A stretch of DNA of 24,475 bases, taken from NCBI GenBank assembly GCA_910579725.1, contig CAJTUD010000041.1:1-24475 (forward strand), in the 5' to 3' direction. This DNA is from an uncultured Oscillospiraceae bacterium (lineage in GTDB: Bacteria; Bacillota; Clostridia; Oscillospirales; Oscillospiraceae). A model generated the notes under the pieces. It saw nothing but the letters and a program-made list of their open reading frames with translations. It ran no database searches and was not told the DNA's origin. This document shows, in pieces, positions 7,535 through 14,377 of this stretch (positions within the stretch are counted from its first letter, which is position 1; each line of letters starts with the position of its first letter). The position numbers were made by a program, and so were the translations under genes.

Positions 7535-7572
7535 AAAAAAGGCTGGTCCTTCCAAAGAGGAAGGACCGGCCT
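7535..7572 (-). terminator. Rho-independent terminator of the HTH-desulfoferrodoxin gene
   Basis: On the minus strand the arms at 7572-7560 and 7553-7541 form a 13-bp stem with one G-U, and six T follow (7540-7535). It separates the upstream regulator gene from the spoIVA promoter, which begins at the next base. Confidence 0.9.
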
Positions 7573-7591
7573 ATAATATTCCACCCGCCGC

Positions 7592-8173
7592 TTATATATT
7601 CTGATAAAACAGCCCATGGCGTGTGCAGTACCACAACAGTCTGCCGTGGGCCGCAGGCAGCCGCACCTGTACATCCCACTCCGGATACAGCCGCCGCAGC
7701 AGCAGGCTGTCCCCTCTCAGCAGGGCCAGAAAGGAGATATAGTGCCCTTTATCCATGGGATGTCCGCTGGCGATAAACAGCTCGTTCTCCACCGGTTCCA
7801 CAGTCAGAGCATGCTCCGCATCCGCCTTCTGCGGCTCCAGAGCCGCCAGGGGTCTGCCGCAGCAGGACAGTGCCGCCCCTGCCGCGGCAGTGATGATATT
7901 TCCGCAATCCGGGCAGACATAGAATTTCGTTTGTTTCATATTGCCTCCTGTGATCTCATTGGCTTCCAACTCTCCGGACAACAGACTTTCCACTCCGACG
8001 TCCAGAGCCTCCGCCAGCGCCGGAAGCAGCGAAACATCCGGACACCCCGCGGCACGTTCCCATTTGGAGACAGCCTTATCCCCCACATGCAGCCGCCGGG
8101 CCAGCTGCTGCTGTGTCAGTCCCTTCTCCTTCCGCGCCGCGCGGATCAGTCCGCCTGTTTTGATCGGGTCCAT
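7592..8173 (-). CDS. XRE-family regulator fused to desulfoferrodoxin (superoxide reductase)
   Basis: 193 residues with three modules. Residues 1-65 are an XRE helix-turn-helix (LIRAARKEKGLTQQQLARRL then DKAVSKWERAAGCPDVSLL). Residues 82-110 are a desulforedoxin-like metal site, with C87-x2-C90 then C104-C105. Residues 120-190 carry a neelaredoxin/superoxide reductase centre with all five expected ligands: H121 (after E120), H138 (HPM), H144 (HYI, six after H138), C183 and H186 (C-x2-H-G). Superoxide reductase reduces superoxide to peroxide without releasing oxygen, which suits anaerobes. In this layout the iron centre may instead, or also, sense superoxide and set DNA binding; that is inference. 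ATG 8173 has a strong GGAGGTGA site. The gene has its own promoter and terminator, between a GNAT gene and spoIVA. Confidence 0.88.
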   Translation of the reverse strand: MDPIKTGGLIRAARKEKGLTQQQLARRLHVGDKAVSKWERAAGCPDVSLLPALAEALDVGVESLLSGELEANEITGGNMKQTKFYVCPDCGNIITAAAGAALSCCGRPLAALEPQKADAEHALTVEPVENELFIASGHPMDKGHYISFLALLRGDSLLLRRLYPEWDVQVRLPAAHGRLLWYCTRHGLFYQNI

Positions 8174-8193
8174 TGCCTCACCTCCGGAGCATC

Positions 8194-8221
8194 ATTATAA
8201 CCGAAATCACACAAAAAGCAA
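8194..8221 (-). promoter_or_regulatory. probable sigma-A promoter of the HTH-desulfoferrodoxin gene
   Basis: A perfect TATAAT (8199-8194) with a weak TTGCTT (8221-8216) at 16-nt spacing on the minus strand. The weak -35 box would fit a regulated promoter, perhaps autoregulated. Confidence 0.55.
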
Positions 8222-8237
8222 CCGACGCTCCGTAGAG

Positions 8238-8711
8238 TTACAGATCCCTTGCCACCAGCACATACTCTTCCGTCCTCCGAATCTCCCGGAAACCGCACCG
8301 CAGAAACAGTCCCACCGACGGATTGTCCAGCGCAATGTTGTCCAGGAGGCGGGAAACGCCATTCTCCTTTGCCGCACCGCAGAGGAGCTCCAGCGCCTGC
8401 CGCCCGTATCCTCTCCCCCGACGGGAGGCGAGGACGGTCACGTCGCACAGGTACCCATCCAGCCCGCTGTCGAAATGGTAGGCGGCCTCTCCCACAAACG
8501 CCTCCTCGTCAGGAGCAAACAGATACCGGTAAAACCGCTCTCCCGTTTCACACGCCGCCCAGCGGCGATACCAGTCCGCCCACCGCTCCCGCGGAAAAGC
8601 AATGGTTCCGCCCCAAGCATGGTTGAAGGCCATAGTGGCTTCATCGCTGAGAAGAGCCTGCCGGAAGGAGAGTTCCTCCAGGACAGGGCGGTGCAGAATA
8701 ATGTCTGGCAT
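8238..8711 (-). CDS. GNAT family N-acetyltransferase
   Basis: 157 residues. The acetyl-CoA binding motif A is visible as CDVTVLASRRGRGYGRQALE, with the R-G-x-G-x-G core RGRGYG. It is followed by NIALDNPSVGLFLRCGFRE, the usual N-x-x-A-x-x-[FL]-x-x-x-G-F pattern. Start ATG 8711 is set by AGGAGG 8 nt upstream (8725-8720); a TTG seven codons earlier would overlap that site. The acceptor (small molecule, peptide or protein) cannot be told from sequence. It has a consensus sigma-A promoter and sits between sipL and the regulator gene, with no clear functional link to either. Confidence 0.9.
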   Translation of the reverse strand: MPDIILHRPVLEELSFRQALLSDEATMAFNHAWGGTIAFPRERWADWYRRWAACETGERFYRYLFAPDEEAFVGEAAYHFDSGLDGYLCDVTVLASRRGRGYGRQALELLCGAAKENGVSRLLDNIALDNPSVGLFLRCGFREIRRTEEYVLVARDL

Positions 8712-8743
8712 AATATGCGCCTCCTGATTCAAAATATGCGCTC

Positions 8744-8772
8744 ATTATAGATGGCTTCGCTCCCTATGTCAA
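8744..8772 (-). promoter_or_regulatory. perfect consensus sigma-A promoter of the GNAT gene
   Basis: TTGACA (8772-8767), a 17-nt spacer and TATAAT (8749-8744) on the minus strand. The TT of the -35 box is the last two bases of the long hairpin that follows sipL. Confidence 0.9.
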
Positions 8773-8816
8773 GACGTACAGGGCCGGAGACAATCGTCTC
8801 CGGCCCTGTACGTCTT
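8771..8816 (-). terminator. perfect 21-bp hairpin at the end of sipL
   Basis: Arms 8771-8791 and 8796-8816 are perfectly complementary over 21 bp with a 4-nt loop. On the minus strand the stem begins inside the sipL stop codon. It is not followed by a real U-run (the next bases are GACATAGGG), so it is an atypical terminator. It could instead protect the mRNA end or act as a DNA palindrome at the neighbouring promoter. Confidence 0.6.
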
Positions 8817-10341
8817 ATCTTGCTCTTGGTATCAGCAGCAGCCGCTCCGGGGTGATCTGGCTTTCGTCGGCCAGCTCGTTGACCGACAGAATGCCCTCTC
8901 TCGTGGCGCGGTACTGCTTCGCCACAGCCCACAGCGTCTCTCCCGCCCCCATTTTCCGCAGAATCAGGGACGGAGCAGGCTCCCGGTCCTGGGTCTCTGC
9001 CTCAATTTCTCCCCCACTGACGCACAGATAGCGCCGCCGCCGGGTGGTGGACACCTCGCACTCAATTGGAAAGCGGAGCTCCACGCCCTCCGGCGTAATA
9101 TTGGCGATAACGTCCCCCCTGCAGGCCGCCTGGGCCTGGCAGTCCAGCTCGCCGCCCTCCAGCTCGTCTGGAACGGAAATGGTGAACTCCCGCCGTACGC
9201 TGCCCAGCTGATCGCCCTCGTCCATGTACAGACATCGGGCCCAGACAGGCACCTTCCATTCTCCGCTCTCCAGCCGGGCTCCGCCGCAGCTGATTTCCGT
9301 ATCGATCACCGACCGGACGGCGGAACCGGTTTCCAACAGCTCCCGGACATTCTGCCGCCGGACGTTCTGCTGGCTGTCCTCTCCGATTTCCAGCTCCTCC
9401 GTCTGACACACAACGGAGGAGGACGTACTGTACAAATCCGAGATAAACCCGATTTCCAGCCGCTTCCACACCGTCACCCGGGTGCAGAGCGAAACGGTCA
9501 GAGTCAGGGTACAAGCGTCGTCAGGGGCGCTTTCGCTGCCCGTATGACACTCCAGGCTCAGCAGCCGGTAGGCGGCCTCGCTCTCGCAGTCTTCGTCAAA
9601 GCCCGCCCCCTCCAGAATCTGAGAGAAGGGCAGCTCCTGCTGGAGGATACCCAGCCGCCCGCCGCTCTCCCGGTACAGCACCGACGCAGACAGGAAGCCC
9701 TTGACCACCAGCTTGCTGCCGATGAGCTTGCTGTCCGAACCGCGGATGTCCACCCGGGTGGTCAGGATTTCCTCCGCGCCGCCCCGGCCGGGGGACAGCG
9801 GCAGCTCTTCGGAGAAGGTGAACTCCTTCTCCCGGATTCCCGCCGGCACCCGGGTTTCTTTCTGCTCCCGGAGCAGCTGGATGCCCCCGTCCCCCTCCAC
9901 ACCGGTGCTGACGGACAGGGAAACATGGCGGCAGAGCGTGGGGTACAAAACCAGATTGGCGCGGGTCAGAATCTTCCGGGGATTCAGAATACGGGCATCG
10001 ATGCTCCGCAGTTCCCCCCGGATGTCCAGATTTTCGCAGGAGGCATCCCCCTGACCCTCCCCGTAGCATTGGAAAGGGATCTGAAAGTGGAGGGAGCGCA
10101 GTCCTTCCTCCTTTTCGGGTATGTACAGCACCGACGCTTCCACATTGCCGCTGGCGCAGAAGCGGCCGTCTCCGGTCATTTCCCGGCCGGTGAGGCATAC
10201 GGCGCCGGTGGCGTCCACAATGCGGGCAATGTCCCCGCAGCTGTCCGGCACGATGGTCTCCCGCATGGTCTCGCAGGGGAAGGGAGCGAAGCGGAGCGTT
10301 TCAAAGTAGTCGTGATCGGCTTTTTGCAATTTCAGTTCCAT
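8815..10341 (-). CDS. sipL: SipL-type spore coat morphogenesis protein (SPOCS/DUF3794 + LysM)
   Basis: 508 residues. An N-terminal region and repeated SPOCS (DUF3794) beta domains are seen: an early block includes LRFAPFPCETMRETIVPDS, with further copies around residues 150-290 and 310-450 carrying patterns such as VKGFLSASVLYRESGG. A LysM domain closes the protein (GAGETLWAVAKQYRATREGI then PERLLLIP). This matches SipL of Clostridioides difficile, which binds SpoIVA through LysM and is needed to place the coat on the forespore. ATG 10341 has AAAGGAGGA 8 nt upstream. A sigma-E-like -10 (CATACACT, 10390-10383) precedes it, without a good -35. spoVM lies 200 nt upstream on the same strand and spoIVA 1.4 kb downstream, which supports the name. 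Confidence 0.9.
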   Translation of the reverse strand: MELKLQKADHDYFETLRFAPFPCETMRETIVPDSCGDIARIVDATGAVCLTGREMTGDGRFCASGNVEASVLYIPEKEEGLRSLHFQIPFQCYGEGQGDASCENLDIRGELRSIDARILNPRKILTRANLVLYPTLCRHVSLSVSTGVEGDGGIQLLREQKETRVPAGIREKEFTFSEELPLSPGRGGAEEILTTRVDIRGSDSKLIGSKLVVKGFLSASVLYRESGGRLGILQQELPFSQILEGAGFDEDCESEAAYRLLSLECHTGSESAPDDACTLTLTVSLCTRVTVWKRLEIGFISDLYSTSSSVVCQTEELEIGEDSQQNVRRQNVRELLETGSAVRSVIDTEISCGGARLESGEWKVPVWARCLYMDEGDQLGSVRREFTISVPDELEGGELDCQAQAACRGDVIANITPEGVELRFPIECEVSTTRRRRYLCVSGGEIEAETQDREPAPSLILRKMGAGETLWAVAKQYRATREGILSVNELADESQITPERLLLIPRAR

Positions 10342-10382
10342 ATTTGGCGTCCTCCTTTTGCGTATGACGGACCTGTCAGTCC

Positions 10383-10390
10383 AGTGTATG
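10383..10390 (-). promoter_or_regulatory. possible sigma-E -10 element upstream of sipL
   Basis: CATACACT fits the sigma-E -10 pattern fully and lies 42 nt before the sipL ATG. No KMATATT-like -35 is found at 13-15 nt spacing, so the call is weak. Confidence 0.3.
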
Positions 10391-10542
10391 CGGAGGGCGC
10401 TCCGTTTCAGAACAGGAATTCTCCTGCTGCCGTCCTTTTCTGAAAAGAAAGGGGAGCTGAAACCTGGATACGCTCTTTGATCTGCCTGAGCGTCCGGATT
10501 CCAGCGCGGCAGCGGAAGCACGACTTTAATGATGAAACCGTG

Positions 10543-10617
10543 TCAGTCCTTCATTTTGAAGATCCGCCTCAAAATACCGTTGAGAAACTTCGGCGACTTG
10601 ACGACAACTATCTTCAT
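10543..10617 (-). CDS. spoVM: SpoVM, amphipathic membrane-curvature peptide of spore coat assembly
   Basis: A 24-residue peptide beginning MKIVVVKSPKFLNGILRR, too small for most gene callers. It matches SpoVM, the 26-residue B. subtilis peptide that inserts into the convex forespore membrane and recruits SpoIVA. Conserved features are the lysine at 7, proline at 9 (P9 is essential in B. subtilis), the KFLxGI core and a basic C-terminal half (RRIFKMKD). GGAAGGAGG lies 6 nt before ATG 10617. It is the second gene of a unit, 15 nt after a 47-residue membrane peptide. sipL follows on the same strand and spoIVA is 3.1 kb further on, so the whole SpoVM-SipL-SpoIVA set is local. Confidence 0.9.
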   Translation of the reverse strand: MKIVVVKSPKFLNGILRRIFKMKD

Positions 10618-10632
10618 GGCAGCCTCCTTCCT

Positions 10633-10776
10633 TTACCTCCGCATGCAGCCAAAGCCGCAGGCGATCAGCAAAAATGCCACAAGAAACAGAAGGAACCCCG
10701 TGGGGAAGATCACCGCGATCAGAATCCCCAGACCCAGCGTCACCGCGCAGGCTCCTATCCAGCGGCAGTTTCTCAT
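10633..10776 (-). CDS. small hydrophobic membrane protein (47 aa) upstream of spoVM
   Basis: ATG 10776 to TAA 10633, preceded by a purine-rich GGGGGGAAAGAG. After a short basic start (MRNCRW) nearly the whole peptide is hydrophobic, with a break at FPTG near residues 24-27, which suggests a two-helix hairpin in the membrane. It ends GCMRR. Four cysteines are present. I do not recognise the family. It is placed 15 nt before spoVM and probably shares its transcript, so a forespore membrane role is possible but unproven. Upstream a TATAAT-like element (about 10816-10811) has no clear -35 and no sigma-E pattern. Confidence 0.6.
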   Translation of the reverse strand: MRNCRWIGACAVTLGLGILIAVIFPTGFLLFLVAFLLIACGFGCMRR

Positions 10777-10846
10777 ACTCTTTCCCCCCTGTCTCCTGGT
10801 CTACTACCATTATATACAGAGGGGTGACGGTGGTGCGCAGATACAG

Positions 10847-10876
10847 AGGGACCCCCGGAAGCCTCCGGAGGTCCCT
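10847..10876 (-). terminator. hairpin after obg, probable terminator
   Basis: Arms 10876-10864 and 10859-10847 form a 13-bp stem with one G-U on the minus strand and a 4-nt loop. No clear U-run follows, so function is uncertain. It lies 45 nt beyond the obg stop. Confidence 0.45.
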
Positions 10877-10920
10877 TGTGTTCAAAAAGCAGCGCGGCAC
10901 TTGGGCGGTCAGGATGCCGC

Positions 10921-12201
10921 TCAGTGCTGGTACTCAAACTCCAAATCGTACAGACTCACCAGATCGCCGTCCCTGATGCCCATTTCCTCCAGCCGGTCGA
11001 ACAGACCGCTTTCCCGCAGCATCCTGTCAAACCAGTTGCGGCTCTCATAGTCCCCGAAATTGGTATTGGCGATAAGCCGCTGAAGCCAAGGCCCCTCCAC
11101 CAGATATACGCCGTCCTCCACGGTAATCTCCAGGGGCTGGCTCACGTCCACCTTGGGCGGACGCTTCACATACTCCGGCGCATAAACCGCCACAGGGGGC
11201 AGCTCTCTGAGCTTGTTGGCCACGGCGAAGACCAACTCCCGGGTGCCCTGGTGAGCGGCGGCGGAGATGGTGTACAACGGGTATCCCAGCGCTTCCACAT
11301 GATCCCGCAGCGCCTCCAGGAGGCTGTCGTCCGCCATGATGTCCGTCTTGTTGGCAGCCACGATCTGCGGCCGGGAGGCCAGCTCCGGACTGTACTGCTT
11401 CAGCTCCAGATTGATGACGTCAAAGTCCGCCACAGGGTCCCGGCCTTCGCTGCCGGACACGTCCACTACATGGACCAGCAGGCGGCAGCGGTCGACATGC
11501 CGCAAAAACTCGTGCCCCAGGCCCGCGCCTTCGCTGGCCCCCTCGATGATGCCTGGAATGTCAGCCATGACAAAGCTGGCGCCGCCGTCCACATAGACTA
11601 CGCCAAGATTGGGGTAAAGGGTCGTAAAATGGTAGTTGGCAATCTTGGGATTGGCCCGGCTGACCACACTGAGAAGCGTGGACTTGCCCACGTTGGGAAA
11701 GCCCACCAGACCCACGTCTGCCAGCAGCTTCAGCTCCAGCACCACCTCCATGCTCTCCCCCGGCAGGCCGCTTTTGGCAAAGCGGGGGGCCTGCCGGGTA
11801 GGGGTGGCAAAGTGGGTGTTGCCCCAGCCGCCCTTGCCGCCCCGGCAGAGGACAAAGGGCTCATCCCCGGACATATCCTGAATAATTTCGTTGGTCTCCA
11901 GATCCCGAATCAGGGTACCCCGGGGTACCCTGATGGTGAGGGATTTTCCGTCCTTGCCGCTCTTGCGCTGCCCCATGCCGTCCACGCCGTTTTCCGCCAC
12001 ATATTTGCGCTTGTACCGGAAGTCCATCAGTGTGGAAAGATTATCGTCCACCTGGAGGATAATGTGCCCGCCCGCGCCGCCGTCGCCGCCGTCGGGACCG
12101 CCTGCGGCGATGTATTTCTCCCGGTGGAAGGAGACGCAGCCGTTGCCGCCGTTTCCCGCCTTTACCGAGATTCTCGCCTTATCAATAAAAGTTACTGCCA
12201 T
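10921..12201 (-). CDS. obg: Obg/CgtA family ribosome-assembly GTPase
   Basis: 426 residues with all three Obg domains. The glycine-rich N-terminal Obg fold (1-158) includes GNGGNGCVSFHREKY and GPDGGDGG. The GTPase domain (about 159-330) carries G1 GFPNVGKST (167-175), G3 DIPG (214-217) and G4 NKTD (284-287). A C-terminal OCT domain occupies about 345-426, as in Gram-positive members. Obg acts in 50S subunit maturation and stress responses. In B. subtilis it is also needed to activate sporulation, but it is a general housekeeping gene. ATG 12201 has GGAGGAG upstream. It follows a GNAT gene by 27 nt and probably shares its promoter; the usual rplU-rpmA neighbours are not present here. Confidence 0.97.
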   Translation of the reverse strand: MAVTFIDKARISVKAGNGGNGCVSFHREKYIAAGGPDGGDGGAGGHIILQVDDNLSTLMDFRYKRKYVAENGVDGMGQRKSGKDGKSLTIRVPRGTLIRDLETNEIIQDMSGDEPFVLCRGGKGGWGNTHFATPTRQAPRFAKSGLPGESMEVVLELKLLADVGLVGFPNVGKSTLLSVVSRANPKIANYHFTTLYPNLGVVYVDGGASFVMADIPGIIEGASEGAGLGHEFLRHVDRCRLLVHVVDVSGSEGRDPVADFDVINLELKQYSPELASRPQIVAANKTDIMADDSLLEALRDHVEALGYPLYTISAAAHQGTRELVFAVANKLRELPPVAVYAPEYVKRPPKVDVSQPLEITVEDGVYLVEGPWLQRLIANTNFGDYESRNWFDRMLRESGLFDRLEEMGIRDGDLVSLYDLEFEYQH

Positions 12202-12228
12202 AGTGGCTCCTCCTTGGTATATGGTCGA

Positions 12229-12669
12229 TTACAGGGCCAGCCGGTAGATCCTCTGCCGCTCCATGCCCGCCCGCCAGGCAAAGTATTCCCGCGGGACCTG
12301 GCAGATCTCCACCAGCTCCGCGCCCAGGCCCTCAATGGTGTGGAAGGAGGGAATATTGCTCTCTGCGCAGGTGAGATACAGATGGGTCATACCGTGATGC
12401 CGGGCCACGGGCAGAACCAGCCGGCAGGCCGCCCGGGCGTAGCCGCGGCCCCGGCAGAGCTCGTCCACCTCGTAGCCGATGCTGCCGTTATAGTATGTGT
12501 GGAAATTGACGCCGATACGGAGGCTGATTTTGCCAACAGGTGCGCCGTTGATTAAAATGTCGTAGTAATAAAACGGCAGACCGTCCACCCCGGCAGGATT
12601 TTTTTCGATGATTTGAAGGGTCATGGGATCGCTGGCGATCCGGTCGAATTGGTCGGTGAAGGGGAACAT
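12229..12669 (-). CDS. GNAT family N-acetyltransferase
   Basis: 146 residues. Motif A is present as GYEVDELCRGRGYARAACRL, with the RGRGYA acetyl-CoA loop, followed by LYLTCAESNIPSFHTIEGLGAEL, a normal motif B. AAAGGAG lies 6 nt before ATG 12669. It is the first gene of a two-gene unit with obg. The substrate is unknown; there is no sign that it acts on Obg or the ribosome beyond its position. Confidence 0.9.
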   Translation of the reverse strand: MFPFTDQFDRIASDPMTLQIIEKNPAGVDGLPFYYYDILINGAPVGKISLRIGVNFHTYYNGSIGYEVDELCRGRGYARAACRLVLPVARHHGMTHLYLTCAESNIPSFHTIEGLGAELVEICQVPREYFAWRAGMERQRIYRLAL

Positions 12670-12687
12670 GGCGGTCTCCTTTGTTAT

Positions 12688-12716
12688 ATTGTAAAGGAAA
12701 GCGGGGAAAAATTCAA
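12688..12716 (-). promoter_or_regulatory. sigma-A promoter of the GNAT-obg unit
   Basis: TTGAAT (12716-12711), a 17-nt spacer and TACAAT (12693-12688) on the minus strand, about 20 nt before the start codon. Confidence 0.7.
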
Positions 12717-12789
12717 TAGGGGGATTTGCCAGTCCCTGTTAAGGAAAATGTTGCTGGGATATCACTTCGGCAGTTTCTACAAAAGCACA

Positions 12790-12818
12790 TTGATATAACA
12801 GAAACTATGCGCTATAAT
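12790..12818 (+). promoter_or_regulatory. sigma-A promoter of the small AT-rich gene
   Basis: TTGATA (12790-12795), a 17-nt spacer and TATAAT (12813-12818), 34 nt before ATG 12853. Confidence 0.75.
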
Positions 12819-12852
12819 CAATTCGACAAATCGGGATTTGTGGAGGTATTTT

Positions 12853-13200
12853 ATGTTTAATGAAATATGCATATATGAGGCAAAACTGACCAAGTTAGAT
12901 GAAATTGAAGAACTGATGAGGGAAGTCGCGGAATTTTACTTGGAGCAAGATGGTGTTATTGATGTGCACTATATAAAACGTACTCACCGACAAAAAGATT
13001 TCAATGCAGTTAAAGAGGGAGAATTACCTGTTCGTCTTACAAGAAATGTAGGTAAAGTAACATATGTCTTGTATTGGGTACTGGAAAATGAAGAAGTTCA
13101 TGCAAGAGTTGGAAAACTTGGCATAGAAAAATTCTACAAACGTTGGAATAGGTGTTTAACCACAATGCCCAAAATAATCTTGGGTGAGAATATTGTTTGA
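12853..13200 (+). CDS. small conserved-looking protein, possible dimeric alpha-beta barrel (ABM-like)
   Basis: 115 residues from ATG 12853, which has GGAGGT (12842-12847) upstream. The beginning FNEICIYEAKLTKLDEIEELMREVAEFYLEQDGVIDVHYI has the strand-helix-strand rhythm and 'Y-E-x-K...D-E-F/I...M...V...QDGV' flavour of antibiotic-biosynthesis-monooxygenase-like (ABM) or related dimeric alpha-beta barrel proteins. The match is by pattern only. The C-terminal part (LGIEKFYKRWNRCLTTMPKIILGENI) is distinct. The gene is clearly AT-richer than everything around it and uses AAA/GAA/TTT-type codons, so recent acquisition is likely. It has its own promoter and stands alone on the plus strand. Confidence 0.65.
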   Translation: MFNEICIYEAKLTKLDEIEELMREVAEFYLEQDGVIDVHYIKRTHRQKDFNAVKEGELPVRLTRNVGKVTYVLYWVLENEEVHARVGKLGIEKFYKRWNRCLTTMPKIILGENIV

Positions 13201-13543
13201 TTTACAAACTTCAGTTTATCGGACAGTCATCCATCAACAGGGGGTTGCTCACTTTGGATATTTTGACGCGCGGGTTGACGAAGCGGCTTTTGGCAGCACC
13301 AATCTGAAAAGGGACATTTGCCGCGGGCAGCCCAATGTAGCCATTGCAGAATTAACGCTTCTTTTCGCTCGCACGAAAAAAGGCTGCGACGTTGGCGCGG
13401 AGCTTCTCAGCTGGAATCTCACCTCAATTTCTTCTATTGTAACCGAAACAGTGAGAAATTTCAAGCGCTTTTGGGATCCGGACTCACAACCGGCCGCCGG
13501 CGGCCGGTTTTCCGGGTTTGCTGCGCCCAGCGGAAAGTAGGGA
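13201..13543. other. intergenic stretch without a convincing gene
   Basis: Both strands are open for 70-118 codons here, but the frames overlap antisense to one another, lack ribosome sites and resemble no family I know. It may be remnant sequence brought in with the AT-rich gene at 12853-13200. The only structured element is the GC hairpin at 13488-13511. Confidence 0.4.
13488..13511 (+). terminator. GC-rich hairpin with short T-run, possible terminator
   Basis: A 22-nt perfect palindrome (13488-13509), made of CCGG/CGGC steps, ends in TTTT (13508-13511). It sits about 290 nt beyond the small AT-rich gene and 33 nt before the next promoter, so it would insulate the two transcripts. Confidence 0.45.
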
Positions 13544-13572
13544 TTGACAATCCCATCACTTTTCCATATAAT
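13544..13572 (+). promoter_or_regulatory. perfect consensus sigma-A promoter of the NifU-like/GGGtGRT operon
   Basis: TTGACA (13544-13549), a 17-nt spacer and TATAAT (13567-13572). The leader to ATG 13667 is about 85-90 nt, with no obvious riboswitch. Together with the strong codon bias of both genes this predicts high expression. Confidence 0.9.
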
Positions 13573-13666
13573 TTAATCGGCGTGTCTGAAAAGATCATTT
13601 TCAGCACCGGCCCGGCAAGAACAAAAAGTATCGCTTGTTCAAATAAAAAGGAAAGGAAGATTCGCC

Positions 13667-14359
13667 ATGATCTATTCTACCGAAGTCCAGCACATGTGCC
13701 CGGTCGCCAAGGGCGCGTACCATGGTCCCGCTCCCATCCCCGAGGAGGGAAAGTGGGTTCAGGCCAAGGAAATCAAGGATATCTCCGGTTTCACCCACGG
13801 TGTGGGCTGGTGCGCTCCCCAGCAGGGTGCCTGCAAGCTGACGCTGAACGTCAAGGAGGGCGTCATTGAAGAGGCTCTCGTGGAGACCCTGGGGTGCTCC
13901 GGCATGACCCACTCCGCTGCCATGGCCTCCGAGATCCTCATCGGCAAGACCATTCTGGAGGCTCTGAACACTGACTTGGTGTGCGATGCCATCAACACTG
14001 CCATGCGTGAGCTGTTCCTTCAGATTGTTTACGGCCGCACCCAGTCCGCGTTCTCCGAGGGCGGTCTGGCTGTGGGCGCTTCTCTGGAAGACCTGGGCAA
14101 GGGCCTGCGCAGCCAGGTGGGCACCATGTTTGGCACTAAGGAAAAGGGCCCCCGCTACCTGGAGATGGCCGAAGGCTACTGCACCCGCATGGCTCTCAAC
14201 AAGGACGGCGAGGTCATCGGCTATGAGTTTGTGAATCTGGGCAAGATGATGGACTTCATCAAGAAGGGCGACGACGCCAATACCGCCCTGGAGAAGGCCA
14301 AGGGCCATTACGGCCAGTTTGACGCGGCGGTCAAGTATATTGACCCCCGGCACGAGTAA
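13667..14359 (+). CDS. NifU/IscU-like iron-sulfur scaffold protein paired with GGGtGRT
   Basis: 230 residues, start ATG 13667 with GGAAAGGAAG upstream. The region TLGCSGMTHSAAMASEILIGKT matches the conserved core of IscU/NifU scaffolds (GCGSAIASSS in IscU), and LVCDAINTAMRELFLQ resembles the helix with the last cluster ligand. Candidate ligands are the cysteines in HMCPV, GWCAPQQGAC, LGCSG and LVCDA. The protein is longer than IscU (about 130 aa): the N-terminal 70 and C-terminal 100 residues are extra. IscU-type proteins hold nascent Fe-S clusters; no cysteine desulfurase is encoded nearby, so a scaffold role is by homology only. It is followed after 18 nt by the GGGtGRT gene, so the two are surely co-expressed. 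Confidence 0.85.
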   Translation: MIYSTEVQHMCPVAKGAYHGPAPIPEEGKWVQAKEIKDISGFTHGVGWCAPQQGACKLTLNVKEGVIEEALVETLGCSGMTHSAAMASEILIGKTILEALNTDLVCDAINTAMRELFLQIVYGRTQSAFSEGGLAVGASLEDLGKGLRSQVGTMFGTKEKGPRYLEMAEGYCTRMALNKDGEVIGYEFVNLGKMMDFIKKGDDANTALEKAKGHYGQFDAAVKYIDPRHE

Positions 14360-14377
14360 GGGAGGAGGACAAAAATT

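Noticed and set aside
10814..10850. repeat ATACAGAGGG, two copies about 28 nt apart
   Set aside because: Only two short copies, one of them part of the obg terminator stem, with no regulator context.
10876..12555. 559-codon plus frame antisense to obg
   Set aside because: It is a shadow of a GC-rich gene: obg has all G motifs on the minus strand.
13249..13464. 71-codon minus frame starting FLTVSVTIEEIEVRF
   Set aside because: It has only a TTG start without a ribosome site, no family I recognise, and is antisense to an equally open plus frame.
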